This document shows, in pieces, positions 1-8,243 of a stretch of 64,000 nucleotides of DNA. Under the pieces are notes generated by a model. It saw nothing but the letters and a program-made list of their open reading frames with translations. It ran no database searches and was not told the DNA's origin. The translations under genes and the position numbers were made by a program. The stretch is taken from contig JACPQR010000082.1 in assembly GCA_016190375.1 (NCBI GenBank), positions 1 through 64,000 of the forward strand, given 5' to 3'. Source of the DNA: Deltaproteobacteria bacterium (lineage in GTDB: Bacteria > Myxococcota_A > Polyangia > JACPQR01). Numbering within the stretch: position 1 is the first letter of the stretch; the number at the start of each line of letters is the position of its first letter.

Positions 1-20
1 CCGGCTCCGACGCTTCCCGG

Positions 21-55
21 TCGCCTGTCGCCTGTCGCCTGTTGCCTGTTGCTTC
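21..55. repeat. Short heptanucleotide tandem repeat (TYGCCTG)
   Basis: Four consecutive 7-bp units of the form T(C/T)GCCTG followed by a partial fifth unit. The rest of bases 1-214, downstream of the histidine kinase stop, shows no convincing gene. The repeat could be a simple-sequence expansion or part of an intergenic element cut by the window edge. Confidence 0.6.
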
Positions 56-214
56 GTCCTACCGGCGATGCTGGTGGAGATCAACAAACCGGCTCGCCGC
101 TGGGGTTGGCCATGCCGAACCCGGGTCCGTGCAACGCACCCAATCCATGCGGCCGCCGGTTCTCCGGGACATCAGGGCAATGCTCCCCTCGAGCTTCGCG
201 GCACGCCGCTCGGC

Positions 215-1627
215 CTACGAGATCGATCGCAGCCACATCGTCCAGCACGTGCCTCGGCCGGGGCACTCCAGCGTCAGCTCGCCGCCATGAGCGTCGAGGA
301 TCGACTTGGTGACCGAGAGGCCGAGCCCCGTGCCTTCACCGTCGGGCTTGGTGCTGAAGAACGGATCGAGCACGCGATCGCGGATCTCCGGGGGGATGCC
401 CGGTCCGTCGTCCTCCACCGCTATCCCGCACAGCCCCGGCCGCTCGCGGAGGCGCAGGCGGATCTCGCCCCCGTCCGTGGTCACGTAGGCGGCGTTGAGG
501 AGGAGGTTGAGCAGCGCCTGGCCGGCTTGCTTTCGGTCGGCGATCACCCTCCCGTGCCCGTCGGCCTGCACGAGGGCGATGCGACGGCGGTCGAGCGTGG
601 GTCGAAGCAGGCTCGTTCCCTCGCGGACGACGTCGTTCACCCAGACCTCACCCAGCTCGAGGGGCCGCGGTCGGGCGAGGTCGAGGAGGCCCCTCATGAC
701 GTCCTCGATGCGCTCGAGACCCTCCTCCATGAGCTCGAGGTACTCGGCGCTCCTGGGCGAGCCGCTGGCCTCCTCTCTCTGAAGTCGCCTGAGGCAGTTC
801 TTGATCCCCGCCAGAGGATTGTTCACCTCGTGAGCCACGCCGGAGACGAGCGATCCGAGGGCCGCCATCCGCTCGGTCTCGCCCTCCTTCGATCGCGCGA
901 GCCGCTGTTGTGCGTGCGCGGACCCGAGACGGACCATCATCCGGTTGAACCGCTCGGTGAGCTCCCGGAGCTCTTCGGTCCCGCGCGGCTCGACGAGACG
1001 CGCTTCTCCGCCGGGATCGAAGCGATCGGTTGCAGTCAACAGGTCCCCGATCGGCCTGGCGATCGACCGGCCCAGGATGAAGGCGGCGACGACTCCGACC
1101 GCCATGATCGCCAGGGCCAAGACCGAGAGGTACGCGGCGACCCGTCTTCGGGTCGACTCGACGATGCTCATGTCCAGACCGATCCGGACCTCTCCCGCTG
1201 AGCCGTCGAGGATCGGCTCCACCAGATCGAGATAACGGGTCCGGCCGCTCAGGACCACCAGCGGCGCCTGGTCGCGACCGCGGCGCGCATCGAGGAGGAG
1301 CCGCGGAGGAGGGTTCCGGAACGAGCTGGCAAGGACGCTGCCTCCACGCACCACGAGGCAGTACGCGACACCGTTCTCCGAGACCGCGCCGGTCATCAGC
1401 TCGTGGAGCGAGATGGCGTCCTCGACGAGCACCGCCTCGGCGGCCTCTCTCGCGAGCAGCCGCGCGATGCCCCTGCCCAGCCCCTCCTGCTCCCTCGCGA
1501 GCGCGTTCGCCACCAGACCCGTCGAGATCGCGAGGTGCAGGGCCTGGCTGATCACCACGCCGACGGCCGCGAAGATCGCGAGCTTCACCCAGAGACGGAT
1601 CCCCAGGCTCGGCATGCGGAACGTCAC
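215..1627 (-). CDS. Membrane sensor histidine kinase, partner of PhnD-like lipoprotein
   Basis: 470 aa. A transmembrane helix lies at about 13-34, then a periplasmic sensor region of about 130 residues, a second helix at about 164-186 and a HAMP linker at about 187-236. The HisKA box GVAHEVNNPLAG carries the phospho-acceptor His266. The ATPase domain has an N box (NLLLNAA), DDGPGIP and GTGLGLS. Its start overlaps the stop of the PhnD-like lipoprotein gene by 4 bp (ATGA), so the two are translationally coupled. By analogy with AioX-AioS and ArxX-ArxS, the lipoprotein probably presents a ligand to this kinase. The phosphorylation target is not certain; the response regulator at 8.2 kb is the only nearby candidate. 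Confidence 0.93.
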   Translation of the reverse strand: MTFRMPSLGIRLWVKLAIFAAVGVVISQALHLAISTGLVANALAREQEGLGRGIARLLAREAAEAVLVEDAISLHELMTGAVSENGVAYCLVVRGGSVLASSFRNPPPRLLLDARRGRDQAPLVVLSGRTRYLDLVEPILDGSAGEVRIGLDMSIVESTRRRVAAYLSVLALAIMAVGVVAAFILGRSIARPIGDLLTATDRFDPGGEARLVEPRGTEELRELTERFNRMMVRLGSAHAQQRLARSKEGETERMAALGSLVSGVAHEVNNPLAGIKNCLRRLQREEASGSPRSAEYLELMEEGLERIEDVMRGLLDLARPRPLELGEVWVNDVVREGTSLLRPTLDRRRIALVQADGHGRVIADRKQAGQALLNLLLNAAYVTTDGGEIRLRLRERPGLCGIAVEDDGPGIPPEIRDRVLDPFFSTKPDGEGTGLGLSVTKSILDAHGGELTLECPGRGTCWTMWLRSIS

Positions 1628-2544
1628 AGTGCGTCCTCCATCACCACCCTGGCCGATTCGAAGAGCCCGGGCTCGGGGACCACGAACCGCTCGATCCCCA
1701 CGATCCGCAGCGCGGCCGCGGCCTCGGCGTCGCGGTCGAGCGTCAGGATGGCCCGGCGGAGCCGCGCGCGCATCGTCTCGGGGAGGGTCGGCGAGGCGAT
1801 CAGGGGCAGCATCCCGAAGGGCGGCGAGCGATGGATGACGCGAATCTTCGCGCCAACCTCGGGGTGCCTCGTGGCGATCGACTCGTAGATCAGGTTGTCG
1901 ACCGCCGCCCCATCGACGATCCCGCTGGCGACCGCCTCGACCGACCGATCGTGGCTGTGCGTGAAGATCGTGTCGCCAAAGAAACGAGCAGGCGCCTCGT
2001 TGGTCCGGCGCAAGAGGTGGACGGCATAGGCGCGTCCCGAGAACGAGAGCTCGTCGGTGAAGGCAAAGCGCTTGCCGCGCAGGTCCTCGATGCCCGTGGC
2101 CGGGCTGTCGGCGGGCACGATGATGAACGAGTGGTAGGTCGTCTTGCCGTCGACCACCGGAACGGCGATCGGCTCCACACGCACGGGCGCGCGGCCCTCG
2201 AGCTCGAAGTAGCCGCCCGTGCAGAGGAGCGCCGCGTCGAGCGTCCCATCCAGGAGGAGGTCGTTGACCTCACGGTAGGTCCTTCGCTGGACGAACTCCA
2301 CGTGCGCGCCGAGCAAGAGCCCGACGCGCGAGAAGAGCTTCGAGTAGGCAGCGTACGTGTCGCGCGGCGACTGCATCGCGGCGACGGAGAAGCGAAGGGT
2401 GCTTGCAGCCTCGGCGTGCCTGGTGGCGGGTCCGTCGGAGTTGGCCTCGCTGAGGTCGACCTCCACCTCGCGGTATGGCGACGGTGGGCAACCCAGCACC
2501 GCGCTGGAGATCAGAATCGCTGCTCGTGTCCGCGAGGTCGGCAT
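1624..2544 (-). CDS. PhnD-like periplasmic oxyanion-binding lipoprotein
   Basis: 306 aa. The N-terminus has a short hydrophobic signal ending in VLGC, a lipobox, so the mature protein should be lipid-anchored. The remainder looks like the phosphate/phosphonate (PhnD) ABC-transporter binding fold: residues LRFSVAAMQSP, DAALLCTGGY and DLRGKRFAFTD are typical strands around the ligand cleft. No ABC permease or ATPase is adjacent; a histidine kinase follows instead with a 4-bp overlap. In arsenite-oxidase loci such PhnD relatives (AioX, ArxX) are sensors rather than transport proteins. The start at 2544 was chosen because GGGGAG precedes it and the signal peptide begins there; the reading frame is open further upstream but encodes nothing sensible. 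The ligand is unknown. Confidence 0.88.
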   Translation of the reverse strand: MPTSRTRAAILISSAVLGCPPSPYREVEVDLSEANSDGPATRHAEAASTLRFSVAAMQSPRDTYAAYSKLFSRVGLLLGAHVEFVQRRTYREVNDLLLDGTLDAALLCTGGYFELEGRAPVRVEPIAVPVVDGKTTYHSFIIVPADSPATGIEDLRGKRFAFTDELSFSGRAYAVHLLRRTNEAPARFFGDTIFTHSHDRSVEAVASGIVDGAAVDNLIYESIATRHPEVGAKIRVIHRSPPFGMLPLIASPTLPETMRARLRRAILTLDRDAEAAAALRIVGIERFVVPEPGLFESARVVMEDAL

Positions 2545-2837
2545 GGTCTCCCCGGCTCCGTCGCCAGCGCGTTGCAAGAACCGGCGCACGTGTCGCACCG
2601 GGAGTGTTGCGCGGAGGTAACAAAGCGCGCTCGCGGTCCCGGGAATCGGTTTCGAGAAGGGAACACCGCTCGTCGGTGATGTCGGGCCTGCGGCCAGACG
2701 CTGCGTCGAAGATTCCCACGCGGGACGGGAACCGTTCGTACCGCCGCACCGAAAAGGAGGCAATTTGCAGGAGCCCGTGCCGCGCCGCCGCGAGGGAATC
2801 GGGCGCACGCGATCGCCCGGTCGCCCGCGCGGCCTGG

Positions 2838-2852
2838 TGGCCTGCTTGTTGC
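2838..2852 (+). promoter_or_regulatory. Candidate sigma-54 (-24/-12) promoter
   Basis: TGGCCTG-CTTG-TTGCC matches the sigma-54 consensus TGGCACG-N4-TTGCW, including the diagnostic GG-N10-GC spacing. It lies about 90 bp upstream of the lipoprotein cytochrome start, in the 400-bp gap (2545-2944) between the divergent sensor operon and the respiratory operon. The rest of the gap shows no gene. Transcription would start near 2864. Confidence 0.5.
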
Positions 2853-2944
2853 CGGGCACGCGGGCGCCCGAGGCCCCGCACGGAGGAACTGTCCGGGGAG
2901 CTCGAGTGGGTCGAGACGAACCCTTCGGACGGAGGAGGAAGCGC

Positions 2945-4033
2945 ATGCGACGGTTGCTTCCATGGCTGTTGGCAGCGGTGTGGGGCTGTAGCGGCGACAA
3001 GGGTCCTGCGGGCCCGGCCGGGCTCGCCTGCTGGGACGCGAACGGCAACGGCGAACAGGACGCCGACGAGGACACGAACGGCGACGGCGACTTCGATGCA
3101 CTCGATTGCGGCGGCGCGCCAGGCGACAAGGGCGACGACGGTGACCCGGGCGATCAGGGCGATCAGGGCGACCCGGGCGATCCCGGCGATCCCGGCGATC
3201 CCGGCGATCCCGGAGCGCCGTGCTGGGACACCAACGGCAACGGCGAGCAAGACGACGACGAGGACACGAACGGCGACACCGAGTTCAACGCGCTCGATTG
3301 CGCGGGCGTCTCTGGCCTCGAGTGCTGGGACCTGAACGGCGACAGCGTCGAGGATGCCGGCGAGGACGTCAACGGCGACGGCGCCTGGGATGCGCTCGAC
3401 TGCGCGGGCGAGATCACGAGCTCCCTCGGCGGCGTGGTGGTCGACGCGGACACGGGCGCGCTCGTCGAGGGCGCGATCGTCACGCTCGAGCCCGCGGGCC
3501 TGTCGGTGACGACGGAGGCGGACGGCGCCTACCTCTTCGAGGATCTGCCTTTCGGCCTGTACATGGCCGGCGCCTCGGCGCCGTCCCTCGAGGTCGAGGG
3601 CGACGCGATCGTCGAGGGTCTCGACGTCGAGGTTTGGACCGACACCCTCAGCGTCCTCGCGGGCCAGACGCTCCAGGTCCGGCTCGGTCTCGGCAGGCTC
3701 GACCTGGAGCGGATCAACCTCCAGTTCGTCCACGACGGCGACGAGGACATCTACGACGACGACAACTGCGAGGCCTGCCACTCGAACCGGGAGGCCGAGA
3801 CCTCGGCCGACCCCGACCTGCTTCCGTACCACGCGCTGGACCAGCACTCGTCGATGGGCTGCACGCTCTGCCACGAGAACGGCGTCGACGTGGGCAACGA
3901 GGACGGCTGGCACGGCGAGTCGGCGTTCGCGCTCCGCAAGCAGGTGGACATCGAGGGCGTCTGTCTGACGTGTCACGAGTGCTACCCGACGAGCTTCTGC
4001 GCCAACGACGACTGTGACGGCGTTTGCCCCTGA
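2945..4033 (+). CDS. Triheme c-type cytochrome lipoprotein with collagen-like and acidic calcium-loop-like repeats
   Basis: 362 aa. A signal peptide with Cys15 (VWGC) suggests a lipoprotein. Residues 28-60, 93-122 and 127-155 are three copies of a CWD.NGNG..D.DED.NGD pattern resembling dockerin/EF-hand calcium loops. Between the first two lies a collagen-like Gly-X-Y stretch (about 60-90, mostly GDP triplets). A carboxypeptidase-regulatory-like beta domain spans about 160-250. The C-terminus has three haem-binding CxxCH motifs (275-279, 306-310, 340-344) and a Cys-rich tail. It precedes the molybdoenzyme by 13 bp with GGAGGAGG before the start, so it is probably that enzyme's electron-transfer partner at the membrane or cell surface. 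The upstream extension of the frame lacks a signal peptide and was rejected. Confidence 0.85.
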   Translation: MRRLLPWLLAAVWGCSGDKGPAGPAGLACWDANGNGEQDADEDTNGDGDFDALDCGGAPGDKGDDGDPGDQGDQGDPGDPGDPGDPGDPGAPCWDTNGNGEQDDDEDTNGDTEFNALDCAGVSGLECWDLNGDSVEDAGEDVNGDGAWDALDCAGEITSSLGGVVVDADTGALVEGAIVTLEPAGLSVTTEADGAYLFEDLPFGLYMAGASAPSLEVEGDAIVEGLDVEVWTDTLSVLAGQTLQVRLGLGRLDLERINLQFVHDGDEDIYDDDNCEACHSNREAETSADPDLLPYHALDQHSSMGCTLCHENGVDVGNEDGWHGESAFALRKQVDIEGVCLTCHECYPTSFCANDDCDGVCP

Positions 4034-4046
4034 GGAGGAGACCGCG

Positions 4047-6791
4047 ATGAAGATCAAGACCGAATCCAAGCGCGGCTTCACCCGGCGGAGCTTCCTCGAG
4101 TGGACCGGCATCGGAGTCGGTGGAGCAGCTCTGTCCACCGCCCTTCCGTTCTCGCTCGAGGGGCTCTCGAAGGCCGAGGCCGCGCAGTTCACCAACTACG
4201 CGAGCGGCACCTGGGTCCCCTCGTGCTGCAACATGTGCGGCGGCCAGTGCGGCGTCGCCGCGTACGTGGAGGACGGCCGCGTCCGCAAGATCGAGCCGCA
4301 GGGTGGGCTCGAGGCCCTGACGCCCAACCCGAACAACATCGCCAACGTCTCGGACAGCTACCAGGCGGCGGTCGCGGACGGCGACCTCGGTCGGCTCTGC
4401 TGCAAGGGCAACTCGGCCATCAAGTCGCTCTACGATCCCGACCGGATCCAGACGCCGCTCCGGCGGGTCGGCGAGAGGGGATCGGGCCAGTTCGAGCCGA
4501 TCACGTGGGAGGAGGCGATCGAGGAGGTGGCGATGAACCTCGCCTTGATCAGGGCGCGCTACGGCGCGCGCTCGCTGGTGTGGTTCGCGGAGGACCACTC
4601 CTTCAACCACCCGCAGGTCGAGCTCTGCAAGGCATACGGCACTCCCAACTTCTCGAACCACTCGAACCTCTGCGACACCGCGCGCAAGGCCCACTACAAG
4701 TCGACGCTGGGCAACGACCGGCCGCTGCCGGACATGGAGAGCACGGATCTCCTGTTCGTCTGGGGCTGGAACTTCCTGTCGGCCCTCAAGTGGGTCCACC
4801 TGGCGCCGATCTTCACGCGCGCCAGGATGAGCAACCCGAACTTCCAGTTCATCTACGTCGACCCGGTCTTCAACGTGACGGCCGGCAAGGCCGACAGGTG
4901 GGTTCCAATCCGTCCGGGCACGGACGGAGCGCTGGCGCTGGCGCTCTGCAAGCACCTCGTCGACGCGGGCGCGGTCGACACCGCGTTCCGCGACGCCTAC
5001 ACGCTGGGCTACGCCGAGTTCGTGGCCTACCTCGGCGCGGGCGCGGGCGCCGTCTACGACTACTCGACGGTGCCCTGGGCGGGAACGGGCATGCTCGCAT
5101 GGGCCTCGAGCGTGACCGGCATTCCGCAGGCGGACATCACGGCCGTCGGCGACGCGCTCGTCACCGCGTTCAACGCCGGCCGGCGGATCTGCATCGACGT
5201 CTGGAGCGGCCCGGGCCACCACACGAACGCCACCCAGGGTGGTCGGGCGATCAACTGCCTGAACCTGTTGCTCGGCGCCGTCGACGGCCGCGGCGAGATG
5301 GTCCTCCCGCTGCGCAGCGGACCGGGGAGCAGGTCCTGGAGCTGGGGCGACGCCTATCACTTCAACTGGCTCGACGCCGCCTACACGCTCGACGGCTGGC
5401 GCGCGGATGGTCGCGACGACGTCAACATCCCGGCGACCTACACGTACCCGGACGGCACCACCCAGGCCAACGCGGTGAGCGGAGCGATCAAGAAGAAGTA
5501 CTCCTACTCGCACGGCTCGGGCATCTACGTCGAGATGATCCGCCGGATGGTCGAGCAGGCCGACTTCGTCGGGAACCCGTACCCGATGAAGGCGGCGATG
5601 ATCGTCTTCCAGAACCTCATGATGTCGACGCCCAACACCGCGAGGAACGAGACGGCGCTCAACAACATGGAGTTCATCTGCGTCGTCGACTCGCACCTGT
5701 CCGAGACGGCGCTGATGGCCGACATCGTGATCCCCGGGACGAACTACCTCGAGCGCAACGACTTCAACGCCAACTGGAGCACCTTCAGGTCCGTGGGCCT
5801 GAGGCGGTGGGTCGTGCCCTCCTGGTTCGGCGGGATCTCCGAGCCTCAGTTCTTCCTCGAGCTCGGCGCCGCGATGGGCTTCCAGGGCTTCAAGGACGCC
5901 CCGGAGAACATGACCGACGACGCCTACAACGCCGACGAGTGGGCCAAGTTCAACTCCTCGAACAACTGGGGCAACCAGATCACCTGGGACCAGCTCAAGG
6001 CGGCCGGCACCTGGATCGAGACGATCGTCGCCCCGACCGACGGCGCTGCATCGACGCCCAAGGGCGGCACTCACTTCCACAAGCACAAGGCGACGAAGAC
6101 CTTCGCGGCCGGCTACACGGAGACCGCGATCACGGTCGGCGGCCAGACCGTCTACGTCGTGAAGGACTCCTCGAGCAAGGTGCAGGGGATCGGCACCGGG
6201 TCTCTTGCGCTGAACGACACCTTCGAAGCGGGCTTCGGCACGAGCTCCGCCCGCTGCCAGTTCTGGGACCCGACCTTCTACGACTACTTCCGGGGCGCGA
6301 AGTCGATCGGGACGATCGGCGGCAACACCGTGGTGACGGGCGACACGCGGTATCACCCGCTGCCCTACTACGCGGCCCCCGAGGACGCGCCGGCGACTCC
6401 GGGCTCGGGCAACTATCCCTGGTACTTCATCTCCTGGAAGGAGGTCGTGCACACCCACACCAGGACCTTCAACAACCCCTGGCTGATGGAGCTGATGCGG
6501 GAGAACCGGCTGCTCATCCACCCCGACGTGGCAAACGCCGAGGGAATCGCCGAGGGCGACTGGGTGTGGGTCCAGACGCCGATCGGGCTCGTCAAGGTCA
6601 GGGCACACATCACGTACGGAATACAGCCGGAGACCGTGGGCTTCTTCCGCGGCTTCGGCCACTGGGCGCTGGGAAGCCTGGCGATGGGCAAGGGAGCCCA
6701 CGACGGTTGGGTCCTGCCGGGCAAGGCGGAGCTCCACTCGGGACAGGCGGTCCACAAGGAAGTGGCCTGCCGGATCTACAAGGAGGTGTAG
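4047..6791 (+). CDS. Molybdopterin oxidoreductase catalytic subunit (DMSO-reductase family, Psr/Phs/Arx-like)
   Basis: 914 aa. The Tat signal TRRSFLEW is at 12-19. A [4Fe-4S] motif follows (Cys61, Cys64, Cys68 and Cys118 or 119). Cys209 in NHSNLCDTARK sits where the molybdenum ligand occurs in polysulfide, thiosulfate and arsenic-type enzymes. The C-terminal dinucleotide-binding barrel (from about 780) contains WVWVQTPIG and a final HSGQAVHKEVAC. It should act in the periplasm with the FeS subunit encoded 1 bp downstream. The start was chosen at the ATG behind GAGGAGGAG; an in-frame ATG 33 bp upstream would put extra residues before the Tat signal. No NrfD/PsrC membrane subunit gene is present. 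The substrate cannot be read from sequence; sulfur, arsenic or selenium oxyanions are the plausible group. Confidence 0.92.
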   Translation: MKIKTESKRGFTRRSFLEWTGIGVGGAALSTALPFSLEGLSKAEAAQFTNYASGTWVPSCCNMCGGQCGVAAYVEDGRVRKIEPQGGLEALTPNPNNIANVSDSYQAAVADGDLGRLCCKGNSAIKSLYDPDRIQTPLRRVGERGSGQFEPITWEEAIEEVAMNLALIRARYGARSLVWFAEDHSFNHPQVELCKAYGTPNFSNHSNLCDTARKAHYKSTLGNDRPLPDMESTDLLFVWGWNFLSALKWVHLAPIFTRARMSNPNFQFIYVDPVFNVTAGKADRWVPIRPGTDGALALALCKHLVDAGAVDTAFRDAYTLGYAEFVAYLGAGAGAVYDYSTVPWAGTGMLAWASSVTGIPQADITAVGDALVTAFNAGRRICIDVWSGPGHHTNATQGGRAINCLNLLLGAVDGRGEMVLPLRSGPGSRSWSWGDAYHFNWLDAAYTLDGWRADGRDDVNIPATYTYPDGTTQANAVSGAIKKKYSYSHGSGIYVEMIRRMVEQADFVGNPYPMKAAMIVFQNLMMSTPNTARNETALNNMEFICVVDSHLSETALMADIVIPGTNYLERNDFNANWSTFRSVGLRRWVVPSWFGGISEPQFFLELGAAMGFQGFKDAPENMTDDAYNADEWAKFNSSNNWGNQITWDQLKAAGTWIETIVAPTDGAASTPKGGTHFHKHKATKTFAAGYTETAITVGGQTVYVVKDSSSKVQGIGTGSLALNDTFEAGFGTSSARCQFWDPTFYDYFRGAKSIGTIGGNTVVTGDTRYHPLPYYAAPEDAPATPGSGNYPWYFISWKEVVHTHTRTFNNPWLMELMRENRLLIHPDVANAEGIAEGDWVWVQTPIGLVKVRAHITYGIQPETVGFFRGFGHWALGSLAMGKGAHDGWVLPGKAELHSGQAVHKEVACRIYKEV

Positions 6792-6792
6792 C

Positions 6793-7479
6793 GTGGCGCA
6801 GCTCGGCTTCCACGTAAACATCGACAACTGCATCGCGTGCCGCGGATGCGAGGCCGCGTGCAAGCAGGAGTACGACCTCCCGATCGGCGTCAGGCGCCGC
6901 CGGGTGATCATCGAGGAGGGCGTCCAGGACGGCACGCCCTGGCGCCGCAGCATCTCGATGGCCTGCAACCACTGCGCTACCCCCGCGTGCCTGCACGCCT
7001 GCCCGGTCAACCGGTACTGGAAGGACGAGGCCGGCCAGGAGGGCGTGGACGCGCTGAGGGCCTTCTTCGGCTTCAGCGGCGACTACACGGGCATCGTCCT
7101 TTACAGGCCGAGGACCGTCGAGGACGCGAACCTGGGCGTCGACTGCATCGGTTGCAAGCGGTGCCTGGTTGCATGCCCCTACGGCGCACCGCAATGGGAC
7201 GAGGCGACGGCCGCGATGGACAAGTGCCAGGCCTGCTACCACCGCCTCTTCCCGGCCGACGGGTCGACGCTTCCCGTGGAGAAGCAGCAGCCCGCCTGCG
7301 TGGTCACCTGCACGGCCATGGCCCTGTCCTTCGGCGACATCGCCGACGTCGACGACTGGGCCCAGCGGGCGGCCGGAGCGCCGATCGAGGTCGACACGGC
7401 GCCTCCGGATGGAGGCAGGGACATCACCAACCCCGAGTTGACGACGCCCTCCATACGGTTTACGCCCCTGAGCATCTAG
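6793..7479 (+). CDS. Four-cluster [4Fe-4S] electron-transfer subunit (PsrB/DmsB-type)
   Basis: 228 aa with a GTG start one base after the stop of the catalytic subunit, preceded by AAGGAGG inside that gene's end. Four ferredoxin-like Cys clusters are visible: CIACRGCEAAC (13-23), CNHCATPACLHAC (58-70), CIGCKRCLVACPYG (about 117-130), and CQAC with a later CVVTC. This is the standard arrangement of the beta subunit that wires the molybdenum site to the quinone pool or to cytochromes. It has no signal peptide and would be exported bound to the Tat-tagged catalytic subunit. The insert around 73-115 is of ordinary size for the family. Confidence 0.93.
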   Translation: MAQLGFHVNIDNCIACRGCEAACKQEYDLPIGVRRRRVIIEEGVQDGTPWRRSISMACNHCATPACLHACPVNRYWKDEAGQEGVDALRAFFGFSGDYTGIVLYRPRTVEDANLGVDCIGCKRCLVACPYGAPQWDEATAAMDKCQACYHRLFPADGSTLPVEKQQPACVVTCTAMALSFGDIADVDDWAQRAAGAPIEVDTAPPDGGRDITNPELTTPSIRFTPLSI

Positions 7480-7523
7480 CGACCTCCGGACGGCCGGCGC
7501 CGCCACGGAGGCCAGGAGCCCAG

Positions 7524-8141
7524 ATGACCGAGAACGCCCGCCGCGATCTGTACCGGATCCTCGGGGGACTCCTCGAGCAATGCCCCACGCCGGAGCTCCT
7601 CCGGGTCCTGGCCGAGGCCGATTCGCTCGAGCTCCTCGCCCAGCACTTCGGGCGCGAGCTCGGCGACGGGCTGAGGGCCATGCGGGCCGGCCTCGCGGGC
7701 GGCGAGGAGGCGCGAGAGGCGATCCGGCGGGACTACGTCGCTCTCTTCGTGGGGCCGCGGAAGAAGCTCGCGCCCCCGTGGGAGAGCGTCTACCGCTCGC
7801 CGGGCCGCCTGGTGATGCAAGAGCCCGAGCGCGAGGTCGTCCGCGCCTTCGCCGAGCAGAGGGTGGGCTTCGAAGGGATGGGGCAGAAGCCAGCCGACCA
7901 CATCGCGCTCGAGCTGCAGTTCGTCGCGCTCCTCCTCGAGCGCAGCGCGCACAAGCGCGCAGCCCGCGCGGCGCTGCGCCGCTTCCTCGACCAGCACATC
8001 TTGCAGTGGGTCCCCGCGTTCGCCGCCGACGTGAGGAAGCACGCGAAGACCGACCTCTGGCGCGCCGCCGGTCAGGTCCTCGAGGCGGTCTGCGCGATGG
8101 AGGCCGGCCCTCCATCCCGCCCGCGCCTCGCGGTCGTGTAG
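7524..8141 (+). CDS. TorD/DmsD-family molybdoenzyme maturation chaperone
   Basis: 205 aa, all-helical and cytoplasmic. YVALFVGPRKKLAPPWESVY matches the TorD family signature around the Y-x-x-LF-x-GP segment, and PADHIALELQFVALLL matches its conserved PDH.A.EL.FM pattern. Proteins of this family bind the Tat signal of the partner enzyme and help insert the molybdenum cofactor. It lies 44 bp behind the FeS subunit with CCAGGAGC before the ATG and belongs to the same operon. The frame is open far upstream of this ATG, but that stretch only shadows the preceding gene. Confidence 0.9.
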   Translation: MTENARRDLYRILGGLLEQCPTPELLRVLAEADSLELLAQHFGRELGDGLRAMRAGLAGGEEAREAIRRDYVALFVGPRKKLAPPWESVYRSPGRLVMQEPEREVVRAFAEQRVGFEGMGQKPADHIALELQFVALLLERSAHKRAARAALRRFLDQHILQWVPAFAADVRKHAKTDLWRAAGQVLEAVCAMEAGPPSRPRLAVV

Positions 8142-8243
8142 CCCAGTTCTCTCGGGCCTCGGGTGCCGTGGCGAAACAGGTCTCGATCGCGAGGCAGAAG
8201 ATCGTTTCAGTGCGGTAACGGTCGCAAGAGGGGGAACCGAAGG

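Noticed and set aside
68..1201. Long open frame on the plus strand antisense to the histidine kinase
   Set aside because: It has no domain or signal peptide, and the minus-strand frame shows all kinase motifs; long open antisense frames are a GC-content artefact.
2270..4195. Long minus-strand frame opposite the cytochrome gene
   Set aside because: Its repetitive Val/Ala-rich sequence mirrors the GDP repeats of the real cytochrome gene; no Shine-Dalgarno sequence or family match.
3714..7010. 1098-codon minus-strand frame opposite the molybdoenzyme
   Set aside because: It is the complement of a gene with clear Tat, FeS and molybdenum motifs; the frame itself is Arg/Val low complexity.
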